DNA from: JBQLZO01 sp052168315
GTDB taxonomy: Bacteria; Planctomycetota; Phycisphaerae; Phycisphaerales; UBA1924
Direction of reading: 5' to 3'
Assembly (NCBI GenBank): GCA_052168315.1
Contig: JBQLZO010000028.1
Coordinates: 1-64,000, forward strand
Length of the DNA: 64,000 bases
Below are positions 24,032-32,367 of this stretch, piece by piece; within the stretch, counting starts at the first letter, position 1; every line of letters starts with the position of its first letter. The translations under genes were made by a program, and so were the position numbers. Below the pieces are notes generated by a model. It made no database searches and was not told the origin of the DNA. It saw only the letters and a program-made list of their open reading frames with translations.

Positions 24032-24721
24032 ATGACGCCGACGCCGCGCGAGCAGCCGGAGTTTGATGAGACGGCGTCTGGCGCCGGCGGTGGCGGTGAG
24101 GGTGCGGAGGCGGTGTTCGGGCCGGTGCGTCCGGCGGACCCGGCGATCGCGGGGGCGCAGGATCGGTTCATTTCGACCTGGGGGCAGATGGGTTCGGCGT
24201 GGGGGATCTCGCGGACGATGGCCGAGGTGCACGCGCTGCTGTACATCACCGGTCAGGCGATGTGCACGGACGATGTGATGGAGCGTCTGTCGATCTCGCG
24301 TGGGAACGCGTCGATGTCGCTGCGCGCGCTGGAGGACTGGGGGATCGTTCAGCGTGTGCATCGGCGCGGGGATCGGAAGGAGTACTTCCAGGCCGAGTCG
24401 GATGTGTGGACGATGTTCCGGACGATCGCCCGGGAGCGGAAGAAGCGCGAGCTGGATCCGCTGGTTCAGGCGCTGTTCGACATCCGCGACATGACGACGC
24501 CGGAGCGCCGGCGGCGTGAGCGTGAGCTTGGCGGGGACAGGGGCGGGGAGTCGGGCGGTGAGGGCTCGGGCGGCGACGATCGGGAACTGCTCCAGGCGCA
24601 CCACCAGCGGCTGGACTCGATGCTGGAGTTCATCGAGCGGGTGGACATGCTCTCGAAGCAGGTGCTGGGCCCGGGGGGGACGGGGCTTCAGAAGCTGCTG
24701 GGGCTGCTCGGGCGACGGTGA
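24032..24721 (+). CDS. GbsR/MarR-type winged-helix transcriptional regulator
   Basis: 229 residues. The winged-helix core (about 45-135) reads MGSAWGISRTMAEVHALLYITGQAMCTDDVMERLSISRGNASMSLRALEDWGIV, the GbsR-like version of MarR, followed by the wing RRGDRKEYFQAESDVW. A long helical C-terminus (about 140-229) with a Gly/Glu-rich break probably dimerises. GbsR relatives control osmoprotectant genes; targets here are unknown. ATG 24032 has AGGAGG ten bases upstream; the in-frame ATG 24023 is too close to it. Convergent with the MFS gene. Confidence 0.83.
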   Translation: MTPTPREQPEFDETASGAGGGGEGAEAVFGPVRPADPAIAGAQDRFISTWGQMGSAWGISRTMAEVHALLYITGQAMCTDDVMERLSISRGNASMSLRALEDWGIVQRVHRRGDRKEYFQAESDVWTMFRTIARERKKRELDPLVQALFDIRDMTTPERRRRERELGGDRGGESGGEGSGGDDRELLQAHHQRLDSMLEFIERVDMLSKQVLGPGGTGLQKLLGLLGRR

Positions 24722-24769
24722 GGCGCGGTTGTCGGTGGGGCGGTGGTGCTGGTGGGGATGGGCGCGGGA

Positions 24770-26314
24770 TCACGCGTTGGATCGTTCGGCATCGGCAGGG
24801 CGGGATGGCGGGCTGATGCCGATCACGGCGATGGCGAGCGGGAGCGACATGGCGATGAAGAGCCACATCGCCCAGGCGTGCCCGGTGGCGGCGGGGTGGC
24901 CCATCACGGCGGCGAGCGCGACGGGGCCCGCGGTGCAGACGGGTCCGATGCCGGTGCCGATGACGCCGATGCGTGAGAGGGAAGCGCGGATAGCGCCGTG
25001 ATGGGCGCGCCCGAAGTACCGGGCGACGGCCGCGGAGCCGCACGCCCCGACGATGGACTGTCCGATGGCGAAGACGCTCATGCCGAGCATGGCGCCCCAG
25101 AGCGCGAGGTGGTCCGCGGCGATGCCGGTGGTGAGGAAGACGCCGGGGGAGGCGGCGATGGCGATGAGCCCGGCGGCGAGGAGGGTGCCGGGCTTGGCGC
25201 GGTCGGTGAGCACGCCGGCGGGGAGCGCCATGATCGCCATGGTCGCGAGGTAGGCGGTGGCGGGCCAGGCGGCCTGCTTCGGGTTGGCGGAGATGTCGAG
25301 CCCGAGGCTCGCGAGGATGGGCTGGAGATCGAAGAGCAGGGCGGTGCCGACGAGGGGCGAGAGGAAGAAGGCGCCGGCGATGATCCAGTAGGCGCGGGTT
25401 CGTGTGGCCTGCTTGAGCGTGAAGGCGGGTTCGTAGGTGTCAGCGGGGGTATCGGTGGGGGTGTCAGCGGTGGCGTCGGCGGGTGTATGGGCGCGGGGGC
25501 GGGGCTCGTCGCGGTCGATGGGGTGCGGGCCGGCGCCGGTGGGGGAGGGGAGTTCTTCGCCGAATCGTTCTTCGAAGGAGTCTTCGGTGTCTGAGTCGTT
25601 CGGCACGGGCTGGGTTGATGGCGGGGTGCGTGGGGTGCGTGGCGGATCGTTGTCCATGCGGAGCCCGAGTTGCTCGGGCGTGTCGCGGATGAGCAGGAGC
25701 GTGGGGATGATGACCACGGCGGCGATGGCGGCGGCGAAGATGGCGTAGGACCATCGCCAGCCGAGTTCGGTGATCATCCAAGCGGCGGTGGCGGGCGCGG
25801 GGACCCAGGCGCCGAAGAGCACGACCATCTTGAGGCCGTTGATGGATCCGAGCCTGCGGTGGAACCACATGGCGACGGCGTGCTGCGCGACGAGTGAGAG
25901 CGATCCCTGGCCGAGGAAGCGGATGAGGAAGAAGCCGATGAAGACGGTGATGAGGTTGAAGGCGCCGGCCATGGCGAGGCATCCGAGGGCGAACGCGGCG
26001 GCGGCGAGGGCCATGGTGCGTCGCGGGCCGAGGCGGTCGGTGAGCCTTCCGACGAGCACGAGGGGGAGGCCGGCGGCGACGGTGGCGATGGTGTAGGCGA
26101 GGTTGAGTTGTCCCGCGTTGGCATCGGTGAGCCCGAGCATGTCGCGGAGTGGGGCGTTGAACTGGGAGACGATCATCGTCTGGCCGGGCGCGGTGGCGAT
26201 GAGCGCGAGGGTCGCGACGCCGGCGACGGTGTACCCGGGGAACCAGCGGTGGTTGTCGCGTGGGTCGCCGGTGGTGGTGTGGGCTGGGCGTGGTGGGGCG
26301 TCGGCGCGGGGCAT
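24770..26314 (-). CDS. MFS transporter with long central loop
   Basis: 514 residues, 12 predicted membrane helices in two halves. The MFS loop 2-3 motif is seen as GRLTDRLGPRRTMAL (about 90-104). Between helices 6 and 7 lies an unusually long acidic/Pro/Thr loop (about 215-305) with short TP/AD repeats. The order of helices resembles the NarK/oxalate-formate group, but the substrate cannot be named. ATG 26314 is chosen because TACGCT lies seven bases upstream on this strand and the protein begins just before helix 1. Confidence 0.82.
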   Translation of the reverse strand: MPRADAPPRPAHTTTGDPRDNHRWFPGYTVAGVATLALIATAPGQTMIVSQFNAPLRDMLGLTDANAGQLNLAYTIATVAAGLPLVLVGRLTDRLGPRRTMALAAAAFALGCLAMAGAFNLITVFIGFFLIRFLGQGSLSLVAQHAVAMWFHRRLGSINGLKMVVLFGAWVPAPATAAWMITELGWRWSYAIFAAAIAAVVIIPTLLLIRDTPEQLGLRMDNDPPRTPRTPPSTQPVPNDSDTEDSFEERFGEELPSPTGAGPHPIDRDEPRPRAHTPADATADTPTDTPADTYEPAFTLKQATRTRAYWIIAGAFFLSPLVGTALLFDLQPILASLGLDISANPKQAAWPATAYLATMAIMALPAGVLTDRAKPGTLLAAGLIAIAASPGVFLTTGIAADHLALWGAMLGMSVFAIGQSIVGACGSAAVARYFGRAHHGAIRASLSRIGVIGTGIGPVCTAGPVALAAVMGHPAATGHAWAMWLFIAMSLPLAIAVIGISPPSRPADAERSNA

Positions 26315-26321
26315 GGCGTGG

Positions 26322-26327
26322 AGCGTA
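26322..26327 (-). promoter_or_regulatory. -10-like hexamer TACGCT, leaderless start
   Basis: On the minus strand TACGCT ends seven bases before ATG 26314. Confidence 0.45.
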
Positions 26328-26464
26328 GGGCGGCGTCCGGGCGGGTTGATGCGTGTAGATGCGGGGTGGGAGCGGGTTGCGCGGGGTGGACCGGGGATGG
26401 ATGAGAGCGGCGGGGCGGGATTCCGTATGAGTGGTCGATTGGGCCCGGGATTGGTGGGGATCGG

Positions 26465-26470
26465 TACAGT
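26465..26470 (+). promoter_or_regulatory. -10-like hexamer TACAGT
   Basis: Would start transcription about 33 bases before ATG 26510, with AGGAGG (26497-26502) inside the leader. No clear -35. Confidence 0.45.
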
Positions 26471-26509
26471 GGGCGGGTTGTGTGGGTGATTGAGTGAGGA
26501 GGTCTCGCG

Positions 26510-27076
26510 ATGCTCAGCGCGCTCGTCTCCGATGGGGCGATCTGGTTCAGCGTTCCGGCTCTGCTGGGGACGGGGTATCTGCTGGTCTCGTTGATTCTGG
26601 ACCAGACGACCGGCGGGGATGTGGACCTGGATGTCGGCGGGGGTGATGGTGGCGTCTCGGGCGCCGAGGTTCGGATCCTGAGCCTGCAGACGGCGGCGGC
26701 GTTCTGCGTGGGCGCGGGATGGATGGGGCTGGCGGCGCTGCGCCTGGCGGGCATGGACTTCACGCCCAGCGCGTTCGTGGGTTTGTTCTCCGGGTTCGGC
26801 GTGGCGTGGTTGTTCTTCGCGGTGATGCGCTGGCTGTTCGGGCTCCAGAGCTCGGGGAACATCTCGATCGGCGATGCGGTGGACCGCACGGGGATGGTGT
26901 CGGTGGTGGTGCCGCCGGTGAACGAGGGTCGCGGGCGGGTGGCGATCGTGGTGCGGCGTCGGCGTCGTGAGTTCGATGCGGTGCAGGGTGGATCGGACCC
27001 GATCCGCACGAACGCGTCGGTGCGCGTGGTGGGCGTGGATCGGCAGACGAACACGGTGACGGTGGTGCCGATGTGA
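26510..27076 (+). CDS. NfeD/YuaF-like membrane protein
   Basis: 188 residues. Three membrane segments (about 8-30, 60-82, 88-108) are followed by an OB-fold-like C-terminal domain (about 115-188: SSGNISIGDAVDRTGMVSVVVPP... VVGVDRQTNTVTVVP). This is the short NfeD type that pairs with flotillins (YuaF with FloT/YuaG, YqiJ with YqiK), and a flotillin follows 123 bases downstream. It probably helps organise membrane microdomains. ATG 26510 has AGGAGG seven bases upstream, one of the best ribosome sites here. Confidence 0.83.
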   Translation: MLSALVSDGAIWFSVPALLGTGYLLVSLILDQTTGGDVDLDVGGGDGGVSGAEVRILSLQTAAAFCVGAGWMGLAALRLAGMDFTPSAFVGLFSGFGVAWLFFAVMRWLFGLQSSGNISIGDAVDRTGMVSVVVPPVNEGRGRVAIVVRRRRREFDAVQGGSDPIRTNASVRVVGVDRQTNTVTVVPM

Positions 27077-27199
27077 TGATCGGTCGGGCGCGGCGGTCGG
27101 CGGGGTGAGACGCGGTGGTGTGAGAAAGAGGGGGATGGGGAGAGCGGGCTGTCGGTAGACTGGGCGGGGAGGGCGGTGGGCACTGACGAAAGGCGAGCG

Positions 27200-28903
27200 A
27201 TGCAAGGAACACTGGGATCGTTGGGCGTCGATGCGTCGCTGGTGCTGGGCGCGCCGGGCGGGATCGATTCACGGGGCGGGATGCTCGTCGTGGTGGGCGT
27301 GGCGATCGCGCTGGGCGTGCTTGTCATGGCGCTGCTGTTCTTCGCGAGCCGGTACAAGCGGTGCCCGTCGAACCGGGTGCTGGTGATCTGGGGTCGGAGC
27401 GGGAAGGAGAGCGCGCGGTGCTACCACGGCGGCGGCCAGTTCGTGTGGCCGGTGATCGAGGACTACGCGTACCTGAGCCTCGAGCCGCTGGTGATCGACA
27501 TCCCGCTGGAGGGCGCGCTGTCGCTGAACAATATCCGCGTGAATGTGCCCTCGACCTTCACGGTGGGCATCGCGACGGATCCGATCCTGATGTCCAACGC
27601 GGCCGAGCGTCTGCTGGGGTTGAACTCCGGGGCGATCCGCGAGCAGGCGCAGGACATCATCCTCGGCCAGTTGCGTCTGGTGATCGCGACGCTCTCGATC
27701 GAGGAGATCAACAAGGACCGTGAGAAGTTCATGGGGCTTGTGAACGAGAATGTGACGCAGGAGATCAACAAGGTCGGCCTGGAGCTGATCAATGTGAACA
27801 TCCGCGACATCACGGATGAGTCGGGGTACATCCGCGCGATAGGTCAGCGGGCGGCGGCGGAGGCGATTAACACGGCGCGGGTGGAGGTGGCGCAGGCCGA
27901 CCGCGACGGCGCGACGGGCGAGGCGGTGGCGAAGCGCGAGCAGTCGGTGAGCGTGGCGCAGGAGGGCGCGGCGACGGTGCAGGGCCAGAAGGATGCCGAG
28001 CAGCGGCAGCGGGTGGCGGTGGCGGAGCTCGAGGCGAAGGCGATCACCGGCGAGGCCGAGAGCCGGCGGAACCAGGACATCGCGATCGCGGAGCGTCAGG
28101 CGGAGACGGTGGCCGCGAAGAAGCGTGCGGAGCAGGCGCAGCGCGTGCAGGTTGCGGAGGCCGAGTCGGTGGCGGTGGCGGGTGAGAACTCATCGGCCGC
28201 GGAGATCGCGGAGTCGAACGCGAAGCTGGCGGAGGTCCGGGCCGAGGCCCGTCGGCGCGCGGATGTGGCGGGGGCGACGGCGCAGGAGGCGATCCTGCGG
28301 GCCGAGCGCGAGCAGGAACTGGCGCGGCTTGCGAAGGAGGAGCTGGCGCCCCAGGAGATCGAGAAGAAGCGGATCGAGATCGCCGCGGAGGCGGAGGCCG
28401 AGAAGCGTCGTCGGGAGGCGCGGGGCGCTGCCGATGCGGAGCTGGCACGGTACGAGGCCGAGGCCGAGGGCGTGCGGAAGGTGCTGGAGGCGAAGGCCGA
28501 GGGGTACCGGCGTCTGGTCGAAGCGGCGGCGGACAATCCGGCGCTGGTGCCGACGCTGCTGCTGATCGAGCAACTGCCGGCGCTGATCGCGGAGCAGGTG
28601 CGGGCGATCCAGAACCTGCGGATCGACAAGATCACGGTGTGGGATTCGGGCAAGGGCGGCGGCGGCGCGGGGGCGAACGGGCAGGGCGGGCGCGGGAGCA
28701 CGGCGGACTTCCTGTCCGGGCTGATCGGCTCGCTGCCGCCGGTGCACGAGCTGGCGCAGCAGGCGGGCGTGCAGCTTCCCGGGTATCTCGGGCGGGTGGA
28801 CGAGGAGGCGCCGGGCGCGGGTGTGCGTCCGGCATCCGCGAAGGAGCCGGGAGCTGGCGATGCGAAGCCGGGCGGGAAGGATGGGGATGGAAAGCGGGGG
28901 TGA
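27200..28903 (+). CDS. Flotillin-like SPFH-domain protein
   Basis: 567 residues. N-terminal membrane anchor (about 30-52), then an SPFH/band 7 domain (about 55-225: RYKRCPSNRVLVIWG..., VPSTFTVGIATDP, ELINVNIRDITDESGYI). A long Ala/Glu-rich coiled coil follows (about 225-440), with the AEAE-type repeats of flotillins, then a hydrophobic LVPTLLLIEQLPALIAEQVRAIQNL block and a Gly-rich tail. It forms oligomers in the inner membrane. It is the partner of the NfeD-like gene upstream. ATG 27200 is chosen because it opens the family-like part. Confidence 0.9.
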   Translation: MQGTLGSLGVDASLVLGAPGGIDSRGGMLVVVGVAIALGVLVMALLFFASRYKRCPSNRVLVIWGRSGKESARCYHGGGQFVWPVIEDYAYLSLEPLVIDIPLEGALSLNNIRVNVPSTFTVGIATDPILMSNAAERLLGLNSGAIREQAQDIILGQLRLVIATLSIEEINKDREKFMGLVNENVTQEINKVGLELINVNIRDITDESGYIRAIGQRAAAEAINTARVEVAQADRDGATGEAVAKREQSVSVAQEGAATVQGQKDAEQRQRVAVAELEAKAITGEAESRRNQDIAIAERQAETVAAKKRAEQAQRVQVAEAESVAVAGENSSAAEIAESNAKLAEVRAEARRRADVAGATAQEAILRAEREQELARLAKEELAPQEIEKKRIEIAAEAEAEKRRREARGAADAELARYEAEAEGVRKVLEAKAEGYRRLVEAAADNPALVPTLLLIEQLPALIAEQVRAIQNLRIDKITVWDSGKGGGGAGANGQGGRGSTADFLSGLIGSLPPVHELAQQAGVQLPGYLGRVDEEAPGAGVRPASAKEPGAGDAKPGGKDGDGKRG

Positions 28904-28947
28904 GCTGTGCCCCCGGGTCGGGCGGGATCGGGGCGGCAGAAGTGTTC

Positions 28948-28970
28948 CGGGCGGCATGCGTTGCCGCCCG
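28948..28970. terminator. Hairpin between convergent genes
   Basis: Eight-base GC stem with a seven-base loop between the flotillin and desaturase 3' ends. No T tract, so termination activity is only suggested. Confidence 0.4.
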
Positions 28971-28984
28971 ACCGTTGGAAGGGC

Positions 28985-30652
28985 TTACGCGTTGGTCAGG
29001 GTGGTGAGTGAGCCCATGTAGGGGGCGGTGTCGGGTTCTTCGATGCCGAAGTCCTGGCAGACGCATCGGGCGGCGGTGACGCCGGACATGAGGACCATGG
29101 GGACTCCGGGGCCGGGGTTGGCCGAGCCGCCGGCGAGGTAGAGGTTCTTGAAGGCCTTGCTGCGGTTGCGGGGTTTGAAGCCGCCGGCGAGTTTGCCGTG
29201 GGAAGCGAGGCCGTAGATCGCGCCGCCCTCGGCGTTGTACATCGTGTCGATGTCGTCGGGCGTGAGGTGGCGTTCGACCTTGATGTGCTGCTCGATGTCG
29301 GGCATCCGGCCGCAGGCTTTGAGTTTGTCCATGACGATGGGGCGGTATTGCTCCATGAGCCCGCCTTTGCCGAGCCATTTCTGGTTGGGGCGCTTGTAGG
29401 CGGTGTGGATGAGGATGTAGAGCGCCTCGCCGCCAGGGGGCGCCTGGTCTGGGTCGGTGCGGGATGGGGCGGCGATGTAGAGGGTGGGGTCTCTGGCGGG
29501 GATGCCCTTGTGGTAGATGTCGCCGAACTCTGATTCGGAGTTGGAGGAGAAGAGGAAGTTGTGGTGCGCGAGGTGGTCGTACTGGCGGTCGAGCCCGAGA
29601 TAGAGCACGACGCCGGAGCAGGCGGGGGTGTACTTGGACGCGACCTTGCCGAGCGCTTCCTTCGCGGCGGGGGTCTGGGCGAGGTCGCGGTAGGTCCGCT
29701 GCACATCGCAGTTCGAGACGAACGCGTCGGCGGCGATGGTCTCGCCATTGCTCAGCGTGACGCTCATGACACGGGAGGCGTCGGATGGATCGTGGTTGAT
29801 GGCCTTGACCTTGGTGCCGGTGTGGATGGTGACACGGCCTTCGGCTTCGTACTCGCGCAGGATGCGTTCGAGCGAACGCGCGACCATGCGGGTGCCGCCC
29901 ATGGCGTACCAGCAGCCGTGATCGACCTGGACGGAGGCGATGAGCGAGAGGATGGCCGGCGCGAGGAACGGGGATGAGCCGACATACTGCAGGAAGTGCT
30001 CGACCATCTGCGCGAGGTGCGGTTCCTTGATTGATTTGTGCGCGGTGCGGGCCATGGTGGAATAGAGCCGCATGGCCATGGCGTCTTTCATGACCTGCGG
30101 ATCGTTTGGCACACCCTCGCGCATGAGGTCGGGGATGCCGCCGAGGTCCTTGTAGAAAAAGACCTTGTTGGACAGGCGGAGCATTCGCCGGGAGAACTCG
30201 AGAAACTTGAGGTAACCCTCGCCGGGTTTGTCGCTCGGGAACTGCTGGTCGAGTTGTTGCGCGAACTTCTGCGGGTTGGCGGCGAGGTTGAGGATGGTGC
30301 CATCGTCGTAGAAGCAGCGCCACTGCGGATCGAGCTCGACGAGCTGGATGTAGTCGGTGAGGGTTCGCCCCGAGCGTTCGATGATGCCCTTGAGGACCTG
30401 CGGGAAGGTGAGGATGGTCGGGCCCATGTCGAAGTGGTAGCCGTCTTCGGAGAGGACATTCATCTTGCCGCCGAGGTGGGCGTTTTTCTCGATGAGCGTG
30501 ACGCGGAAGCCGCGGGTGGCGAGGTCGGTGGCGGCTGAGAGCCCGGCGAGCCCGGCGCCGATAACGGCGATGTGCCCGGCGGAGGATGGGTCATGGGCGC
30601 GGCTGAGCGTGGCGGTGGTCTTGATGGTCGGGCGGGCCGGGGCGGTGGTCAT
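28985..30652 (-). CDS. CrtI/CrtN-family carotenoid desaturase
   Basis: 555 residues, FAD-dependent. The dinucleotide-binding motif VIGAGLAGLSAATDLA is at about 30-45, followed by LIEKNAHLGGK. The C-terminal CrtI signature appears as NLYLAGGSANPGPGVPMVLMSG (about 505-527). The family dehydrogenates or oxidises phytoene-like C40 or C30 carotenoid precursors. The aldehyde dehydrogenase 112 bases upstream on the same strand suggests a C30 (4,4'-diapo) pathway ending in a carboxylate, but no synthase is in the window. ATG 30652 is set by the start of homology. Confidence 0.85.
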   Translation of the reverse strand: MTTAPARPTIKTTATLSRAHDPSSAGHIAVIGAGLAGLSAATDLATRGFRVTLIEKNAHLGGKMNVLSEDGYHFDMGPTILTFPQVLKGIIERSGRTLTDYIQLVELDPQWRCFYDDGTILNLAANPQKFAQQLDQQFPSDKPGEGYLKFLEFSRRMLRLSNKVFFYKDLGGIPDLMREGVPNDPQVMKDAMAMRLYSTMARTAHKSIKEPHLAQMVEHFLQYVGSSPFLAPAILSLIASVQVDHGCWYAMGGTRMVARSLERILREYEAEGRVTIHTGTKVKAINHDPSDASRVMSVTLSNGETIAADAFVSNCDVQRTYRDLAQTPAAKEALGKVASKYTPACSGVVLYLGLDRQYDHLAHHNFLFSSNSESEFGDIYHKGIPARDPTLYIAAPSRTDPDQAPPGGEALYILIHTAYKRPNQKWLGKGGLMEQYRPIVMDKLKACGRMPDIEQHIKVERHLTPDDIDTMYNAEGGAIYGLASHGKLAGGFKPRNRSKAFKNLYLAGGSANPGPGVPMVLMSGVTAARCVCQDFGIEEPDTAPYMGSLTTLTNA

Positions 30653-30764
30653 GGTGGGTGCTCTCGGCAGAGGGTGTGGTTGGTGGGGGATGGTATGGGA
30701 AGCAGGGAAGGAGGGGGGTGAGGCGAACGGAAGCGAAGCGTGGGATGCAGCGTGCGGGATGAGG

Positions 30765-32243
30765 TCAGGGAGACCCGCTCCCCGCCCCGGCCCGTGCAGA
30801 GGATGGAGCACGCGTGGGGGAAGGATCGTGGGTGGGGGACTTCGTGGCGGCTGAGGGCCTTGGATTCGATGCGGCGGGCGGATACCAGAAGCCGATGAAT
30901 CTCGCCATGGACTTGTGCAGCTTGCTCTGCTGCGCGGCGGTGGTGGCAACGGGCGGGCGCATGAGTTTGCCGGTGCTGGTGATGGTGACGGGGCGGGTGA
31001 GGGCCAGGAGGCCTTCGGTGCCGCGTGAGGCGTGCCAGCCGGAGTCGTGCACGCCGGCGATGGGCAGGTCGGGGTGCCCGGTCGGGACGAGCGCATCGTT
31101 GATGGTGATGACGGACGAGGTGCGGAGGCGGGTGGCCAGTTGCTGGGCCTCGGCGCGGGCGGCGAAGATGGACGTGGCCAGGTGCTGCGGCACGGCGTGG
31201 TGGATGCGCATCGCTTCGTCGATGGTGTCGGTCGCGATGATCGCCAGCAGCGGGGCGAAGTGCTCGCCGCGCGCGAGCGCGGTGTCGGGCGGGCAGCCGA
31301 GCGCGAGGGTGGGGCGGATGGTGCCATCCTCGGCGATGGGATGCTCGGGGAACAGGCGGGCGCCGCGGCGGATGGCCTCATCGAGGCAGGCGCGGGCGCG
31401 CTCGAGGGCGTCGGCGTTGATGAGCCGGCGCGGGTCGGCGTGTTCGGCGAGGTTGCGGAGCTCGGCGGCGAAGCGCTCCGCGATGCCGCGGTGCGCCAGC
31501 ACGCGCCGCGGGGCCATGCAGGTCTGCCCCGCGTTCATGGTCAGCGCGTTCCAGATGGAGCGGGCGGCGAGGGGCGCATCGGCGGATTCGAGCACGAACG
31601 CGCTGTCGCAGCCGGAGAGTTCCAGCGTCGTCGGCGTCAGCGTGCCGGCGGCCCATTCGGCGATCGAGCGGCCCACGCCCGTCGAACCGGTGAAGACCAC
31701 ATGGTCCCAGCGTTCGGCGTTGAGAAGCCGGGGGCCGGCATCACGCGTCGGTTCGGTCCAGTCGAGGGTGGCGCGTCGATCGGCGTCGGTGAATTCATCC
31801 GGCAGCGCTTGGCGGGCGAGTTCCAGCAGGAGCCGCTGCGTGCGCGGGGCGTGCTCGGAGGGCTTGACGACCACGGTGTTCCCGGCGACCAGCGCCTGGA
31901 TGAGCTGGATGCCGAGGAGCTGCGCGGGGTAGTTCCATGTCGCGATGATGGCGACGCGGCCCACGGGCATGCGGTGGAGCGTGGCGCGGATGCCGGGCAT
32001 CCAGATGGGTTTGCCTGACAGGCGTTCGGGGCCGAGCAGTCGGCGGGCGTTTCGTTCGTGCCAGCGTGCGGCCGCGAGCAGGGGCATGAGGTCCGCGGCC
32101 AGGGCCTCGAAGGGGGTCTTGTGGATCTCATCGCTCATTGTCTGAATGAGCGTGTCCGCGTGTGCGCTGAGCGCGCGTCGGAAGCGGGCGCACCAGGCGC
32201 ACCGCTGGCGGATGGAGAGTTCGGGCCATGGCTGGCTGGTCAT
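30765..32243 (-). CDS. Aldehyde dehydrogenase, possibly carotenoid-aldehyde oxidising
   Basis: 492 residues. The NAD-binding IATWNYPAQLLG and VVVKPSEHAPRTQ, GSTGVGRSIAEWAA, the general-base Glu in TLELSGCDS, and the nucleophile Cys in NAGQTCMAPRRVL are all in place. A C-terminal hydrophobic/basic extension (about 440-465) could tether it to membrane. It resembles the class with coniferyl/apocarotenal aldehyde dehydrogenases and lies directly upstream of the desaturase, so oxidation of a carotenoid aldehyde is a reasonable guess. ATG 32243 is supported by TACAGT six bases upstream. Confidence 0.85.
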   Translation of the reverse strand: MTSQPWPELSIRQRCAWCARFRRALSAHADTLIQTMSDEIHKTPFEALAADLMPLLAAARWHERNARRLLGPERLSGKPIWMPGIRATLHRMPVGRVAIIATWNYPAQLLGIQLIQALVAGNTVVVKPSEHAPRTQRLLLELARQALPDEFTDADRRATLDWTEPTRDAGPRLLNAERWDHVVFTGSTGVGRSIAEWAAGTLTPTTLELSGCDSAFVLESADAPLAARSIWNALTMNAGQTCMAPRRVLAHRGIAERFAAELRNLAEHADPRRLINADALERARACLDEAIRRGARLFPEHPIAEDGTIRPTLALGCPPDTALARGEHFAPLLAIIATDTIDEAMRIHHAVPQHLATSIFAARAEAQQLATRLRTSSVITINDALVPTGHPDLPIAGVHDSGWHASRGTEGLLALTRPVTITSTGKLMRPPVATTAAQQSKLHKSMARFIGFWYPPAASNPRPSAATKSPTHDPSPTRAPSSARAGAGSGSP

Positions 32244-32249
32244 CGGCGG

Positions 32250-32255
32250 ACTGTA
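32250..32255 (-). promoter_or_regulatory. -10-like hexamer TACAGT, leaderless start
   Basis: On the minus strand TACAGT ends six bases before ATG 32243. Confidence 0.5.
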
Positions 32256-32355
32256 GGTTTGGGCGTGCCGGGGGCGGGGGTGTGCTGGGGTGTGCTGGGG
32301 GTGTGGAGGGAATGCCTGAGGGGGCTGGGGGGATTTCGGCGAGATGTTCGGGCCA

Positions 32356-32361
32356 TACACT
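32356..32361 (+). promoter_or_regulatory. -10-like hexamer TACACT, leaderless start
   Basis: TACACT ends six bases before ATG 32368. It is back to back with the aldehyde dehydrogenase promoter. Confidence 0.5.
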
Positions 32362-32367
32362 GGCGGC

